Below, piece after piece: positions 11,873 through 21,749 of a DNA stretch of 64,000 nt (its first letter is position 1; each line of letters opens with the position of its first letter). A program made the translations under genes and the position numbers. Under the pieces are notes generated by a model. That model worked only from the letters and a program-made list of their open reading frames with translations, was not told the DNA's origin and ran no database searches. This DNA is from Chromatium okenii (GTDB taxonomy: Bacteria; Pseudomonadota; Gammaproteobacteria; Chromatiales; Chromatiaceae): positions 40,392 through 104,391 of the forward strand of contig NZ_NRRQ01000007.1 of the NCBI RefSeq assembly GCF_016583745.1, given 5' to 3'.

Positions 11873-13027
11873 TTAAATCACAATCAGCTCGGCGCGTAAC
11901 GCCCCGACTTCGCGCAACGCATCGAGAATGGCGACCAAATCACCGGGCGCTGCCCCGACTGCGTTAATCGCCTGCACGATGTCACCCAGCGCGGTGCCGG
12001 GCGCAAACAGAAACATGCGATTTTTCTCTTGTTTCGCACCCACCTGACTATCGCTGGCAGTGGCGGTGCGCCCGCCGGAGCGTCCATTGGGCTGCGACGC
12101 CACTGGCGTTTCTTCAATCGTGAGAGTGAGATTGCCGTGCGTGATGGCGGCAGGTGTGACCTTGACATCCGCGCCAATCACCAGCGTGCCGGTGCGGGAA
12201 TTGATGACCACACGAGCCGCTGGTGCGCCGGTGGCGACGTTGAGATTTTCCAGCGCCGACATAAACGCCACCCGTTGCCCGCGTTTGGTGGGAGCGCGGA
12301 CCTGCACTGAAGAACCATCTAGCGCCTCGGCCACGTCCTTGCCAAAGCTGCGATTGATCGCCTCCACCATTTGCGTGGCGGTGGTGAAATCCGGTCGCCG
12401 TAAATTGAGCACCAGCGCGTTGCCATCGCCAAAAGTATTGGGCACCTCACGCTCCACCGTCGCGCCGTTGGGAATCCGCCCCACGCTGGGAACGTTGACC
12501 GTGATGCTGCTGCCGTCTTTACCTTCCACGCCAAAACCGCTGACGATGAGATTGCCCTGCGCCATCGCGTAGACCTCGCCGTCGATGCCTTTTAATGGCG
12601 TCATCAGCAAGGTGCCACCGCGCAAACTTTTCGAGTTACCGAGAGAGGAAATGGTGATGTCGAGCCGCTGTCCGGGTTTGGCGAACGGCGGCAAGTCGGT
12701 CGTAATCATCACGGCAGCGACGTTTTTAAGCTGCGGATTGACGTTGGGCGGGATGGTGACGCCGAGCTGACCGAGCATGTTTTTCAGACTTTGCACGGTG
12801 AACGGCGCTTGCGTGGTTTGATCGCCGGTGCCGGTGAGACCGACCACTAAACCGTAACCAATCAATTGGTTATCGCGGACGCCAGCGATGGTGGCGAGGT
12901 CTTTGATGCGTTCGGGAGTGCCAAAATCGTTGGGATTAAACGATTCATTGCCGGCGGAGAGCTGGGTCATGCCGCAACACAGCCCAATCAAGCACAGGTG
13001 GCGGAGGAAGTGGCTGAATTGACGCAT
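11873..13027 (-). CDS. flgI: Flagellar P-ring protein FlgI
   Basis: Periplasmic P-ring subunit. A Sec signal peptide (about residues 1-25) precedes the conserved start of the mature protein ([20 protein letters not shown]). [13 protein letters not shown] and the C-terminal motif [20 protein letters not shown] are both intact. Length 384. It follows flgH with a 36-base gap. Confidence 0.96.
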   Translation of the reverse strand: MRQFSHFLRHLCLIGLCCGMTQLSAGNESFNPNDFGTPERIKDLATIAGVRDNQLIGYGLVVGLTGTGDQTTQAPFTVQSLKNMLGQLGVTIPPNVNPQLKNVAAVMITTDLPPFAKPGQRLDITISSLGNSKSLRGGTLLMTPLKGIDGEVYAMAQGNLIVSGFGVEGKDGSSITVNVPSVGRIPNGATVEREVPNTFGDGNALVLNLRRPDFTTATQMVEAINRSFGKDVAEALDGSSVQVRAPTKRGQRVAFMSALENLNVATGAPAARVVINSRTGTLVIGADVKVTPAAITHGNLTLTIEETPVASQPNGRSGGRTATASDSQVGAKQEKNRMFLFAPGTALGDIVQAINAVGAAPGDLVAILDALREVGALRAELIVI

Positions 13028-13063
13028 GGCGAACCTCGCTGTGGGGGTGTCGCCGCTGCTGGT

Positions 13064-13756
13064 TTAGAACGGCCACACCGGATGATTGAAGAACCGTGAT
13101 AACCAGCCGGGGGTGTTGCTGTCTTGAAGGGCACCGGTGCCGCCGTAATAGAGTTGCGCATTGGCGACTTGAATCGACTGCACGGTGTTGGTGGCGCTGA
13201 TGTCAACCGGACGAATGATGCCGCGTAACCGCACGAATTCATTGCCTTGATTGATGCCGAGCCATTTTTCGCCCTGCACGACCAGATTGCCGTTTGGCAA
13301 CACTTCGGCGACGGTGACGGTGATTTCGCCGCTGAGTTGATTGCTCTGGCTGGAATCACCAGCGCCATCAAAACTGCCGTCGTTGGCGCTGCTGGCGCTC
13401 AAAATCGGCAATCCGCCTGGGATCACATCCCGTCCAGCAATATTAAGACCACCAATGCTCATATCGTTTGATGAGCTTTTTGTCGTCGTGGTCGCTGTCG
13501 ATTTTTTGGCGTTCGTGCGTTCTGCCAACTGCACCCGCACCAGATCGCCGACGCGACGCGCTTTGTAATCTTCAAATAACCCTTGACTGCGGGTGGTTTG
13601 ATAAATCGCGCCATGATTGGCGGCAGACGGCAGCGGCGGTTGTGGCGGGATCGGACGATAGTCTTGTGAATCGCCGGGTTTCGTTGACGTGAGCGCAGCG
13701 CAGCCGCTCAATCCGAGCGCGATGAGCAGGAGTGTGGAGCGCGTGAGCTGGCGCAT
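13064..13756 (-). CDS. flgH: Flagellar L-ring lipoprotein FlgH
   Basis: Outer-membrane L-ring subunit of 230 residues. The lipobox LSGC near residue 19 marks it as a lipoprotein. Family motifs visible are GAIYQTTRSQGLFEDYKARR, VGDLVRVQLAERTNAKKS, and LVVQGEKWLGINQGNEFVRL followed by GIIRPVDISATNTVQS. It lies between flgG and flgI as usual. Confidence 0.96.
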   Translation of the reverse strand: MRQLTRSTLLLIALGLSGCAALTSTKPGDSQDYRPIPPQPPLPSAANHGAIYQTTRSQGLFEDYKARRVGDLVRVQLAERTNAKKSTATTTTKSSSNDMSIGGLNIAGRDVIPGGLPILSASSANDGSFDGAGDSSQSNQLSGEITVTVAEVLPNGNLVVQGEKWLGINQGNEFVRLRGIIRPVDISATNTVQSIQVANAQLYYGGTGALQDSNTPGWLSRFFNHPVWPF

Positions 13757-13774
13757 GGCAAGCAGAAGTTGGGA

Positions 13775-14566
13775 TTAGCGAGCGAGGTTGTTATTGACGA
13801 ATTGGAGCATCGAATCGGCGGCAGCGACGGCTTTGGAATTGACCTCATAAGCGCGTTGGGTTTCGATCATGTTCACCAATTCTTCCGCCATGTTGACGTT
13901 GCTGGTTTCCAAAGTGCCCTGCACGACGGTACCGATGCCATTTTGACCCGGATTTGCGGACTGCGCGGTGCCAGAAGCGCCGGTTTCGATGTAGATATTT
14001 TCGCCCATCGCCTGCAAACCGGCGGGATTGACGAAATCAGCGAGCTGGATCGTGCCGATCTCTTGTCCGGCTGCCTCGCCGGGAATCTGCGCGGAGACGG
14101 TGCCATCTTTGCCAATCGTCACTGACAGCGCGTTGGCGGGAACCGTCAAGCCCGGCTGCAACGGATAGCCGTTCGACATGACGATCTCGCCGTCAGCATT
14201 GAGCTGAAAAGTGCCGTCGCGGGTGTAACCCATCTCGCCGCTAGGCAGCAGCACTTGAAAAAACCCGCGCCCTTCGATGGTCATATCGAGCGCGTTTTCG
14301 GTTTGCACCATGCCGCCTTGTGTGAACAGCTTTTCAGTAGCGACGGTGCGCGAACCCATGCCGAGCATCAATCCTGATGGAAGCTGTGCCTGTTGCGTTG
14401 CCTGCGCGCCGGGCTGGCGGATGGTTTGATAAATCAAGTCTTCAAACACCGCCCGACTCTTTTTGAAGCCGTTGGTGTTGACGTTCGCCAAATTATTGGC
14501 GACCACCGCCATGCGCGTTTGCTGCGCGTCGAGCCCGGTTTTAGCGATCCAAAGTGATTGATTCAT
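13775..14566 (-). CDS. flgG: Flagellar distal rod protein FlgG
   Basis: Distal rod subunit, 263 residues, close to the family norm. The N-terminus ([20 protein letters not shown], then [20 protein letters not shown]) and C-terminus ([20 protein letters not shown]) are highly conserved rod/hook motifs. The name FlgG rather than FlgF rests on the LPSG and [13 protein letters not shown] segments and on gene order. Confidence 0.96.
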   Translation of the reverse strand: MNQSLWIAKTGLDAQQTRMAVVANNLANVNTNGFKKSRAVFEDLIYQTIRQPGAQATQQAQLPSGLMLGMGSRTVATEKLFTQGGMVQTENALDMTIEGRGFFQVLLPSGEMGYTRDGTFQLNADGEIVMSNGYPLQPGLTVPANALSVTIGKDGTVSAQIPGEAAGQEIGTIQLADFVNPAGLQAMGENIYIETGASGTAQSANPGQNGIGTVVQGTLETSNVNMAEELVNMIETQRAYEVNSKAVAAADSMLQFVNNNLAR

Positions 14567-14593
14567 AAAAATTCCTCGCAGTTAGGCGTGGCG

Positions 14594-15340
14594 CTAACTG
14601 CCGCTAATTCCCAGCAGGCGATTGTGATTTTGTTCGACGTTGTTGGCAGCATCCATCATCTTGATTTGCAACTCAAAATTGCGTGACAGATCAATCATCT
14701 CCGCCAGCGCCGACACCGTATTGACGTTGCTGCTTTCCAACGCGCCACCGATCACGCGCATCGTGGCATCGGCTGGCAGCGCCTGCCCATTCCGCGCCCG
14801 AATCAAGCCATCTTCACCGCGAAACAACGCCTTGAGATCAGGATTCACCAGCCGAATGCGATCAATGGCGGTCAGCGCGTTGGCACCAGAACCGCCGGGG
14901 CGCACTGTGATCGTGCCGTCGGTGCCAATTGAAAAGGCTTCATTTGGCGGCACGGCAATCGGTCCGCCGCCGCCGAGCACTGCTAAACCGCGCTCGGTGC
15001 GCAAAATGCCAGTGGAATCAACGTGAAAATTGCCAGAACGGGTGTAGGTTTCGGTGCCATCGGGCGCTTGCACCGCGATAAAACCGGGACCATCGAGGGC
15101 GATGTCCTGCTCGCGTCCGGTGCTTTGCTGCGCCCCGAGCGAAAAATCAATTGCCTCATCGCGCACCTGCACATAATCACGGGAATCAAATACGGGGCCA
15201 CGAATTGGCACGGTATAGGCGTCACCCAAGGCTTGGCGAAAACCATGCGTATTGGCATTTGCCAAATTTTGGTGATTGATTGCCTGCGCATAGAGGTTTT
15301 CTTTTGCGCCCGACATTGCGAGATAGAGAAAACGATCCAT
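14594..15340 (-). CDS. flgF: Flagellar proximal rod protein FlgF
   Basis: Rod subunit of 248 residues. MDRFLYLAMSGAKENLYAQA is characteristic of FlgF, followed by NLANANTHGFRQ. The C-terminus has GALESSNVNTVSALAEMIDL and NFELQIKMM. It lies between flgE and flgG. Confidence 0.95.
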   Translation of the reverse strand: MDRFLYLAMSGAKENLYAQAINHQNLANANTHGFRQALGDAYTVPIRGPVFDSRDYVQVRDEAIDFSLGAQQSTGREQDIALDGPGFIAVQAPDGTETYTRSGNFHVDSTGILRTERGLAVLGGGGPIAVPPNEAFSIGTDGTITVRPGGSGANALTAIDRIRLVNPDLKALFRGEDGLIRARNGQALPADATMRVIGGALESSNVNTVSALAEMIDLSRNFELQIKMMDAANNVEQNHNRLLGISGS

Positions 15341-15379
15341 GATTCAATTGCTCCGGCAATCAATGTTGTATTCAAATGA

Positions 15380-16738
15380 CTATTGCAGATTCAGAATAGT
15401 TTGCACCATCTGATCGGCAGTAGAAACGGTTTTTGCATTCGCCTGATAATTGCGCTGCGCAGTGATGAGATTCACCAATTCTTCGGCAACATCAACATTA
15501 GAGGCTTCGAGGGCACCAGATTGTACCGAACCGAGTTCACCATTACCGGGCGCGTCATAGGTATGTTCACCAGACTCAGCAGTTTCAATCCAAGCGTTAT
15601 TTCCGATCACCTGCAATCCTTGCGGGTTATTGAAATTCGCCAGCGCCACCTGTCCTAGTGCTTTTGATTGACCGTTCGTATAGCGAGAAAACACAATGCC
15701 ATTCGCATCAACTTCGAGACCACTCAATCTTCCCACTGCATTGCCATTCTGGCTCAATTCATTCACCGTGTATTGCGTTCCAAACTGCGTCATACCAGTG
15801 AAATTGACAAAAACCGTTGTATCTACTAATGGTGGCACAACATCTGGGTTTTGCACGGTACCAATTTGAGCACCGTTATCAGGTTTATACAACGCTAAAT
15901 CTGGAAATGGAAATGCTTGCAACTCATCTACAGCGGGCGTCACCAAATTGCCAGTGGTGTCAAAGGTCAACGATATTGGTGTAAGCGTATTAGGACTTGC
16001 GGGATCAGCCCAATCACCTAAATCTGCATACACATTCCATGTCAATGGTGTTTCTGTTTTTTGGAAATAGAACGTCATATTACGCGGCAACCCCAACGTA
16101 TCGTATACCGTTGCCGAGGTTGAGTAGTTGTAAGTATCTGGATCGTTTTGATTGAACGTCACCAAGGTGCCGTTAATATCACGGATTGCCTCAGCATCAG
16201 AACGCAGGTTGATTTTAGAAACGACCTTACCAGTTGATGTTGGCGGGAAATTTTCTAACGGCAACTGCAAACTTTGTAGGTTGCCAACATCAAACTCTGG
16301 ATCATTTAATTCTGGTACAAATACGCCCTCAGTCACGGCATAAAGATTGTCATCTTTGCGCGGATAAGTCTGTAACTGTTGTCCTTGGCTGTTTACAACA
16401 TAGCCATCTTGATCCACCTGAAACGCACCAGCGCGGGTGTAAGATTTACTGCCGTTTTCGTCCATGATAAAGAAGCCTTGCCCACTAATTGCCAAATCCA
16501 TGACATTGTCACTGTAATCTAGTGAGCCTTGGGTGAATTGCTGTGGCGTTGCTGCCAGCCGCGCTCCAGAACCAATTGCCGTTTTACTAATGCTGCCGTA
16601 AGACTGAACGAATAAATTAGCAAACTCAGCGCGAGATTCCTTAAATCCCACCGTGCCAGAATTTGCAATGTTGTTGCCAGTCACCTTGAGGTCTGCTGAC
16701 GCGGCATTTAATCCCGTCAACCCGATATTAAAAGACAT
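15380..16738 (-). CDS. flgE: Flagellar hook protein FlgE
   Basis: Hook subunit. The start MSFNIGLTGLNAASADLKVT is typical, with NNIANSGTVGFKESRAEF next and a C-terminal EELVNLITAQRNYQANAKTV. The ATG at 16738 is chosen because AGGAG lies eight bases upstream; an upstream start at 16762 would add eight residues with no family match. Length 452. The gene has lower GC than flgF-flgK, as do flgD-flgB. Confidence 0.96.
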   Translation of the reverse strand: MSFNIGLTGLNAASADLKVTGNNIANSGTVGFKESRAEFANLFVQSYGSISKTAIGSGARLAATPQQFTQGSLDYSDNVMDLAISGQGFFIMDENGSKSYTRAGAFQVDQDGYVVNSQGQQLQTYPRKDDNLYAVTEGVFVPELNDPEFDVGNLQSLQLPLENFPPTSTGKVVSKINLRSDAEAIRDINGTLVTFNQNDPDTYNYSTSATVYDTLGLPRNMTFYFQKTETPLTWNVYADLGDWADPASPNTLTPISLTFDTTGNLVTPAVDELQAFPFPDLALYKPDNGAQIGTVQNPDVVPPLVDTTVFVNFTGMTQFGTQYTVNELSQNGNAVGRLSGLEVDANGIVFSRYTNGQSKALGQVALANFNNPQGLQVIGNNAWIETAESGEHTYDAPGNGELGSVQSGALEASNVDVAEELVNLITAQRNYQANAKTVSTADQMVQTILNLQ

Positions 16739-16783
16739 GTGATATTCTCCTGTTTCATTCAAAAGCAGTGGCTAAAAAACAAA

Positions 16784-17464
16784 CTAACCAATACGATAAA
16801 CATCGGCAAAACTGATATTACCAAGCCCTTTAACATTGAGCTTCAAACCGCCGCTTGTGCTGTCGTAGGCTACATTCTTTATCTGACCATTCAACAACGT
16901 TTCAAACGCTTCTGTTTTACCATCAACTTGACCAGTAATCTGAAACGTATAAGCGCCAGCCGGTGCCGGTTTGCCACTATTATTCAGTCCATCCCAGCTA
17001 AATTCTTGTAATCCAGCACTTAAACGACCGAGATCAACATTACGAATCAATTGTCCACTGGCGTCGGTGACGCTCACGGTCACTCCTTGTGTTGATGAAG
17101 GCAAATCCACCGCACCATTTATCCCTTCCCCTTCAGACAAGGTCGCGGATTGCGCGGGTGCAAGCACATTTTTACTTACTAACACTGCCGCTTGCAGCGC
17201 CTGACTTTGATTTAATGATAAAGACAGGGCGCTAAATTCTTTGGTTAATGATTCAATTCCCGTAACGGTTGAAAATTGCGCCATCTGACCAAGGAATTCG
17301 CCATTTTCCATTGGTGCCAATGGGTCTTGATTGGTCAACTGCGTGGTCATTAACTTAAGGAAATCATCTTGCCCAAGTTTATCATTTTTTTCTTTTACAA
17401 CAGGCGTTGATGAATACGTTGTTAGTCCAATGCCAGTGTAGGCTTCTGCGGATACATTTGCCAC
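16784..17464 (-). CDS. flgD: Flagellar hook cap/assembly protein FlgD
   Basis: Scaffold that caps the growing hook. Conserved N-terminal motif DDFLKLMTTQLTNQDPLAPM and NGEFLGQMAQFSTVTGIESL, then the FlgD Ig-like and Tudor-like region with FSWDGLNNSGKPAPAGAYTF. Length 226. It is 11 bases from flgC. Confidence 0.95.
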   Translation of the reverse strand: MANVSAEAYTGIGLTTYSSTPVVKEKNDKLGQDDFLKLMTTQLTNQDPLAPMENGEFLGQMAQFSTVTGIESLTKEFSALSLSLNQSQALQAAVLVSKNVLAPAQSATLSEGEGINGAVDLPSSTQGVTVSVTDASGQLIRNVDLGRLSAGLQEFSWDGLNNSGKPAPAGAYTFQITGQVDGKTEAFETLLNGQIKNVAYDSTSGGLKLNVKGLGNISFADVYRIG

Positions 17465-17475
17465 GAGTGATACTC

Positions 17476-17898
17476 CTAATTCTGACCAACTTGCAGGGTA
17501 CGTTGTAATAATTGGCGCGCAGTCGTCATTACTTCCACGTTGGCTTCATAGCTGCGAGATGCTGACATCATATTTGCCATTTCTTCAACCACGCTAATTG
17601 CTGGTCGAAAGACATAACCGTCGCCATTCGCTTGGGGGTGATTGGGTTCATAAGTTGGAATTGGTTGTGACGGAGCGTCAACAATATCAACCACGCGCAC
17701 TGGCATTGCTGCTTGATCGGGGTCTTCTTTATCCAAAATCGTTTGAAATAACACCTGTTTGGATTTATAAGTTGCATCCGGTGTTTTAGAGGCAGTATTC
17801 GCATTTGCTAAATTCGATGCAACCGTATTTAAGCGGATAGATTGCGCAGTGAGCGCCGAGGCGGAAGTATTAAAAATGCGAAACAAATCACCACTCAT
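17476..17898 (-). CDS. flgC: Flagellar proximal rod protein FlgC
   Basis: Rod subunit of 140 residues with FRIFNTSASALTAQSIRLNT, VASNLANANTA and the C-terminal motif EEMANMMSASRSYEANVEVM. It starts four bases after flgB. Confidence 0.95.
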   Translation of the reverse strand: MSGDLFRIFNTSASALTAQSIRLNTVASNLANANTASKTPDATYKSKQVLFQTILDKEDPDQAAMPVRVVDIVDAPSQPIPTYEPNHPQANGDGYVFRPAISVVEEMANMMSASRSYEANVEVMTTARQLLQRTLQVGQN

Positions 17899-17902
17899 GG
17901 CA

Positions 17903-18307
17903 TTACTCCTTACGCAACGCAGCGCGAATTCCAGAAACGCGGCGACTTAAAAATTCAAGCGTGCTTTGATAGTGCATCGCATTATCTGCAAATGCTGCGC
18001 GTTCCAATTGCGGGTCAACGGTATTCCCATCAAGTGCAGGCTGGGCAGGAATACGATATAACAATGTTGGCGTAGCATCGACAGTGCGCCCGGGTAATTC
18101 CAAATGATTTGCCTGCGTTTTTACAATGTCTAATGTATTTCCTTTATCAACCAGCGTGGCTAATAAACCGCGCACATCAAAATCGCGTGACTTATACAAT
18201 GGCGTATCAGCATTGGCGATATTTGATGCCAATAATTCCGTGCGATGCGCCTGTAATGTCATTGATGCCGGCAAGATGCCAAATGCTTTATCTAATGACA
18301 GGCTCAT
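17903..18307 (-). CDS. flgB: Flagellar proximal rod protein FlgB
   Basis: First gene of the flg operon, 134 residues. The start MSLSLDKAFGILP matches family N-termini, followed by ELLASNIANADTPLYKSRDF. A longer open frame reaches 18403, but those extra codons lie over the sigma-54 promoter at 18363-18377 and have no family match, so ATG at 18307 is preferred. Confidence 0.94.
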   Translation of the reverse strand: MSLSLDKAFGILPASMTLQAHRTELLASNIANADTPLYKSRDFDVRGLLATLVDKGNTLDIVKTQANHLELPGRTVDATPTLLYRIPAQPALDGNTVDPQLERAAFADNAMHYQSTLEFLSRRVSGIRAALRKE

Positions 18308-18362
18308 AGTCGAGTGCTCATCGCCAATAAAAGCGTATTGATCTGTGATGACATAGGAATCA

Positions 18363-18377
18363 GCAAAGGTTGTGCCA
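18363..18377 (-). promoter_or_regulatory. Sigma-54 (RpoN) promoter of the flgB operon
   Basis: On the minus strand this reads TGGCACAACCTTTGC, which matches the -24 element TGGCAC and the -12 element TTGC, with ten bases between the GG and GC. Transcription would start near 18351, about 45 bases before the flgB ATG. Class II flagellar operons of many Gammaproteobacteria use RpoN with FleQ/FlrC-type activators; no activator gene is in this window. Confidence 0.85.
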
Positions 18378-18510
18378 GTTGGGTTCAGGAGATGCCAATT
18401 CATCGTGGCGTTGTCGCGCCATTGCAGCCACCAGTGTTGTTATCGGCTGCTGAGGATGTCCGCTTGAGCGGCGGGGATGGAAATGAAAAAAGCTGAAGAA
18501 AAAGCGTTAG

Positions 18511-19323
18511 TTAGCGCCGGCGCAACATTGAGCCTTGCGGGGTGCGCAGAATTTCAAACGCATCGGTGTAAGAACCAACTGCTTCAGAAGCGCCGACAAA
18601 CAGATAACCGCCGGGATCCATCTGGCGGGCAATGCCGTCAAAAATTCGACGTTTGGTATCGGTAGAGAAATAAATCAAGACGTTACGGCAAAATACGATC
18701 TCAAATTTTCCCAACGCGGTGTAGGAATCCATCAGATTGAGCTTTTGAAAGCGCACCCGCTGTTGAATATCCGCTTTGATGCGATGTCCGTTGGGCATCG
18801 TTTCAAAAAACCGCTGCCGCCGTTCTGCACTCAGCCCGCGCACGATGCTGAGACCGTCATAAATCCCCGACCGCGCTTGTGCTAACACGCCTTCCGACAA
18901 ATCAGTCGCCAAAATGCTGACTGGTACCAACTTCGACGGATGACTGGTTTCCCATTCGTTCACGATCATGGAAATGCTGTAAGGCTCCTGACCGCTTGAG
19001 CAGGCCGCCGACCAGATGCGAATCGGCTTTTGTTTAGCTGCCAGCTCAGGAAAGACGATTTGTCGAAGCATTTCAAACGGATAGTTATCACGAAACCATG
19101 AAGTTTCATTGGTGGTCATCGCGTCGATGACCCGCGATTTCAGCGTCGGATCTGCCGAACGCCGCAAGGCACGCAATAGGTCTTCAACCTTGGCAAAGGC
19201 GAATTCATCGAGCAGACGCGACAGGCGACTAGAGACGAGATATTGACGGTTTTCACCGAGCACCAAACCACAGCAATCGGCAAGAAATCGGGAAAACTCG
19301 GCATAATCCTGCGCATCAATCAC
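18511..19323 (-). CDS. cheR: Chemotaxis protein methyltransferase CheR
   Basis: S-adenosylmethionine-dependent methyltransferase that methylates glutamates of chemoreceptors. It has the N-terminal helical CheR_N domain (about residues 5-60) and the catalytic domain with MTTNETSWFRDNYPFE, IRIWSAACSSGQEPYSISM (the SAM-binding motif) and VFCRNVLIYFS. Length 270. The start is GTG at 19323, with AAAGG about eight bases upstream. It lies between cheV and flgB, as often seen in Pseudomonas-like flg loci. Confidence 0.95.
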   Translation of the reverse strand: MIDAQDYAEFSRFLADCCGLVLGENRQYLVSSRLSRLLDEFAFAKVEDLLRALRRSADPTLKSRVIDAMTTNETSWFRDNYPFEMLRQIVFPELAAKQKPIRIWSAACSSGQEPYSISMIVNEWETSHPSKLVPVSILATDLSEGVLAQARSGIYDGLSIVRGLSAERRQRFFETMPNGHRIKADIQQRVRFQKLNLMDSYTALGKFEIVFCRNVLIYFSTDTKRRIFDGIARQMDPGGYLFVGASEAVGSYTDAFEILRTPQGSMLRRR

Positions 19324-19416
19324 GGCTGAACCTTTGTGCTATGGACATCAATAAGGGAAACAACAGCCGCGCCCAGCGTTATATTGGGGTGCAGCAGGTT
19401 GCAATACGCGCATCAA

Positions 19417-20340
19417 TTATGTTGGTCGCGCATGTTTAAGCACCGTTGATGCCAATTCATCAGGATCAAATTTGGCTAAAAACGCATTGGCACCAGCGCG
19501 TTTAACCATGTCGTGATTGAATTGACCACTGAGGGAAGAATGCAAGATGACATGCAAGTCTTTTAACTTATTATTTTCCCTAATTTTGCGGGTTAGTGTA
19601 TAGCCATCCATGCGTGGCATTTCAATATCAGCAATGATCATCTCAATCGTGGAATTGACCAAATCTTCAGCGGCAAGTTCTTCGAGATATTGTAGTGCAG
19701 AAGCGCCGTCGGAGCGCGTTTCGGTGCGGAATCCCATTTCCAAAATGGCGCGTTCAATTTGCTTACGCGCCACCAATGAATCATCAACAATTAAAATCCG
19801 CCGGTCGTGATCTAAGGTTTTTGCTTGCTTTTGTACGTCTTCAGAAACGTCGCTTTTCAAATGATTGATTTGTGCAAAAACGCGCTCAACATCAATAATT
19901 TCTACCAAACGATTGTCCACTTCCGTCACTGCGACGAGATAACTCTCGCGTTCCGTACCCCGCGGCGGCGGTTTTACGGTTTCCCAATTCACATTCACAA
20001 TACGATCAACCGCCGATACCCAAAATCCTTGTACGGAACGATTAAATTCAGTCACGATGACTTTTGCATCCAGATCATCGGCTGCTGGTTGTCCCGCCAA
20101 GCCAATTGCGAGCGCCAAATCAATCACCGATACCGTGCGCCCGCGAATGTTGGCAACGCCGCGCACCGTCGGATTGGAGCCGGGCAAATGACGCAAGGTG
20201 GGTTTGGCAATGACTTCGCGCACCTTAAACACATTAATGCCGAAGGCCTGTTTATTACCAAGATGAAACAACAATAATTCCATGCGATTATGACCAACCA
20301 TACGAGTGCGTTGGTCAACATCATCAATAAAATGACTCAT
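19417..20340 (-). CDS. cheV: Chemotaxis coupling protein CheV (CheW-REC)
   Basis: Hybrid adaptor between chemoreceptors and CheA. The CheW domain (about 1-155) has LLLFHLGNKQAFGINVFKVR, PTVRGVANIRGRTVSVIDL and a C-terminal IIDVERVF. The REC domain (about 180-305) has ILIVDDS, the phospho-acceptor region MIIADIEMPRMDGYTL and a C-terminal FLAKFDPDELA. ATG at 20340 is preferred over the TTG codon before it; GGGGA lies about nine bases upstream. It is divergent from flgA. Confidence 0.94.
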   Translation of the reverse strand: MSHFIDDVDQRTRMVGHNRMELLLFHLGNKQAFGINVFKVREVIAKPTLRHLPGSNPTVRGVANIRGRTVSVIDLALAIGLAGQPAADDLDAKVIVTEFNRSVQGFWVSAVDRIVNVNWETVKPPPRGTERESYLVAVTEVDNRLVEIIDVERVFAQINHLKSDVSEDVQKQAKTLDHDRRILIVDDSLVARKQIERAILEMGFRTETRSDGASALQYLEELAAEDLVNSTIEMIIADIEMPRMDGYTLTRKIRENNKLKDLHVILHSSLSGQFNHDMVKRAGANAFLAKFDPDELASTVLKHARPT

Positions 20341-20385
20341 CAACAGTTCCCCAGATCAACAGTGATCGCGTTTAAGTCTAACAGG

Positions 20386-21156
20386 ATGAGCGCGGCGCTT
20401 CTCGGCCGCCAGCGTTTCCGGTTGCGTTGCGCATGGCAAGGGTTGCGAACTTGGTTTGGGATCGGTCTGCTCCTGTGCAGTGCCAGTCTCAGCGCCCAAA
20501 GCGCGGGCACGGAAGAAGCGGCAATTGAACCATTGGAGCGGATTATGGCGACAGTGCGCTCCTTTGTGTTGGCATCACTCGGTGACGCGGCGGCAACCGC
20601 AACGCGGATTGACATCGGTCAATTAGATAGCCGTTTGCGCCTTGCTCGCTGTGCGCATCTGCCGACTGCTCAACTTGCGCCCGGTTCTCGCTCCCTCGAT
20701 AACGGTACCGTCAACATTCGTTGCACGGCTCCGGTGACATGGTCAATTTTCGTGCCAGTGCAAGTTGAGCGAGAAGTGGCGGCGGTGGTCGTCACGCGCC
20801 CGTTGTCGCGCCAGCAGGTGATTACTGCCGCTGACGTGCGTTTAGAAGCGACCAGTTCGGCAAAACTTGCTAACGGCTATTTCGACACGCCAGAAAACGT
20901 GATCGGGCTGCAAACGAAACGGGCGCTGCTGCCCGGGCAGGTGCTCAATGATGCGCTGCTCACGCCCGCCAAGGTGGTGAAACGGGGGCAACAGGTCACG
21001 TTGATTGTGGTCACGCCCGGCGTGACGGTGCAGATGAAAGGGGAAGCGTTGGAAGATGGGGCGGTGGGGCAGCGGATTCGTGTGCGCAACAGTACATCCA
21101 AACAGATCGTAGAAGGTGAGATTGAGGCATCGGGGATGGTGCGATTACAGTTGTGA
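20386..21156 (+). CDS. flgA: Flagellar P-ring assembly chaperone FlgA
   Basis: Periplasmic chaperone for FlgI. A signal peptide ends near LSAQSA, and the SAF-like C-terminal region shows VVVTRPLSRQQVITAADV, GLQTKRALLPGQVL and the ending VRNSTSKQIVEGEIEASGMV. The open frame continues upstream to 20290 over the cheV start. I prefer the ATG at 20386, which begins the signal peptide more directly, though 20332 is possible and neither has a clear SD. Confidence 0.9.
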   Translation: MSAALLGRQRFRLRCAWQGLRTWFGIGLLLCSASLSAQSAGTEEAAIEPLERIMATVRSFVLASLGDAAATATRIDIGQLDSRLRLARCAHLPTAQLAPGSRSLDNGTVNIRCTAPVTWSIFVPVQVEREVAAVVVTRPLSRQQVITAADVRLEATSSAKLANGYFDTPENVIGLQTKRALLPGQVLNDALLTPAKVVKRGQQVTLIVVTPGVTVQMKGEALEDGAVGQRIRVRNSTSKQIVEGEIEASGMVRLQL

Positions 21157-21352
21157 ACTGCTACAACAGTGCGAACTGGTCTACAGTTTTCGCATCACCA
21201 GTCGTTATTGGACGCAAGGCTTGTGTTGATGCAAATCACAACTTTTTTCTGAAATCCAACTTAACGGAGGCAGCGAGACGAGCGACCTCACCGCGCCATG
21301 CACGGGGCGCTATTCCGCCCCGCCCTAAAGGTCAAGTTCTCGCGTAAAAATT
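21157..21352 (+). promoter_or_regulatory. flgA-flgM intergenic region with GC-rich hairpin
   Basis: The 196 bases contain no gene I can support. A hairpin GGGGCG-CTATTC-CGCCCC (21304-21321) is followed by TCAAGTT at about 21332, which resembles the -35 half of sigma-28 promoters. I do not see a matching GCCGATAA -10 box, so a FliA promoter for flgM is not established here. Confidence 0.3.
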
Positions 21353-21676
21353 ATGAATATCAACGGCATAACCAACATCAGTTATCGCACTGAGGTGTCA
21401 TCCTCAACCAGCAAAACGCGGCTCACTGAACCAGCCAGTACCGCGCCCGCCGTGAGAAGTGGCGGCACGAGCGAATTGCTCACCCTGACGCCGGCAGCAC
21501 TCACGCTGAGTGCCGCTCGTGATGGAGCGGGTACCGTGCCCTTTAATGAGGAAAAGGTGGCGTCAATTCGGGCAGCAATTGCCGAAGGTCGTTATCCTGC
21601 CATTGATAATAAAAAGCTGGCGCAGCAAATTCTTGATTCTGATCTTGATTTTGCTCCGAAGCATTTATTCAAATAA
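21353..21676 (+). CDS. flgM: Anti-sigma-28 factor FlgM
   Basis: Binds FliA until the hook-basal body is complete and is then exported. Length 107. The N-terminus MNINGITNISYRTEV is typical, and the C-terminal half holds the FliA-binding segment (FNEEKVASIRAAIAEGRYPA then DNKKLAQQILDSD). The Ser/Thr/Ala-rich start is disordered, as usual. Followed by flgN. Confidence 0.92.
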   Translation: MNINGITNISYRTEVSSSTSKTRLTEPASTAPAVRSGGTSELLTLTPAALTLSAARDGAGTVPFNEEKVASIRAAIAEGRYPAIDNKKLAQQILDSDLDFAPKHLFK

Positions 21677-21749
21677 TGACCGTCAATTCAATTTAATACA
21701 GTCAACGGGTTCAAATTTAATTGCGGCATTCCACTGAGGTCATTGATCA

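Noticed and set aside
18308..18403. Longer start for flgB (32 extra codons)
   Set aside because: The extra codons overlap the sigma-54 promoter and do not match the FlgB N-terminus.
20440..20455. TGGCAAGGGTTGC near the flgA start as a sigma-54 promoter
   Set aside because: The GG to GC spacing is one base short and the site is within the flgA signal-peptide codons.
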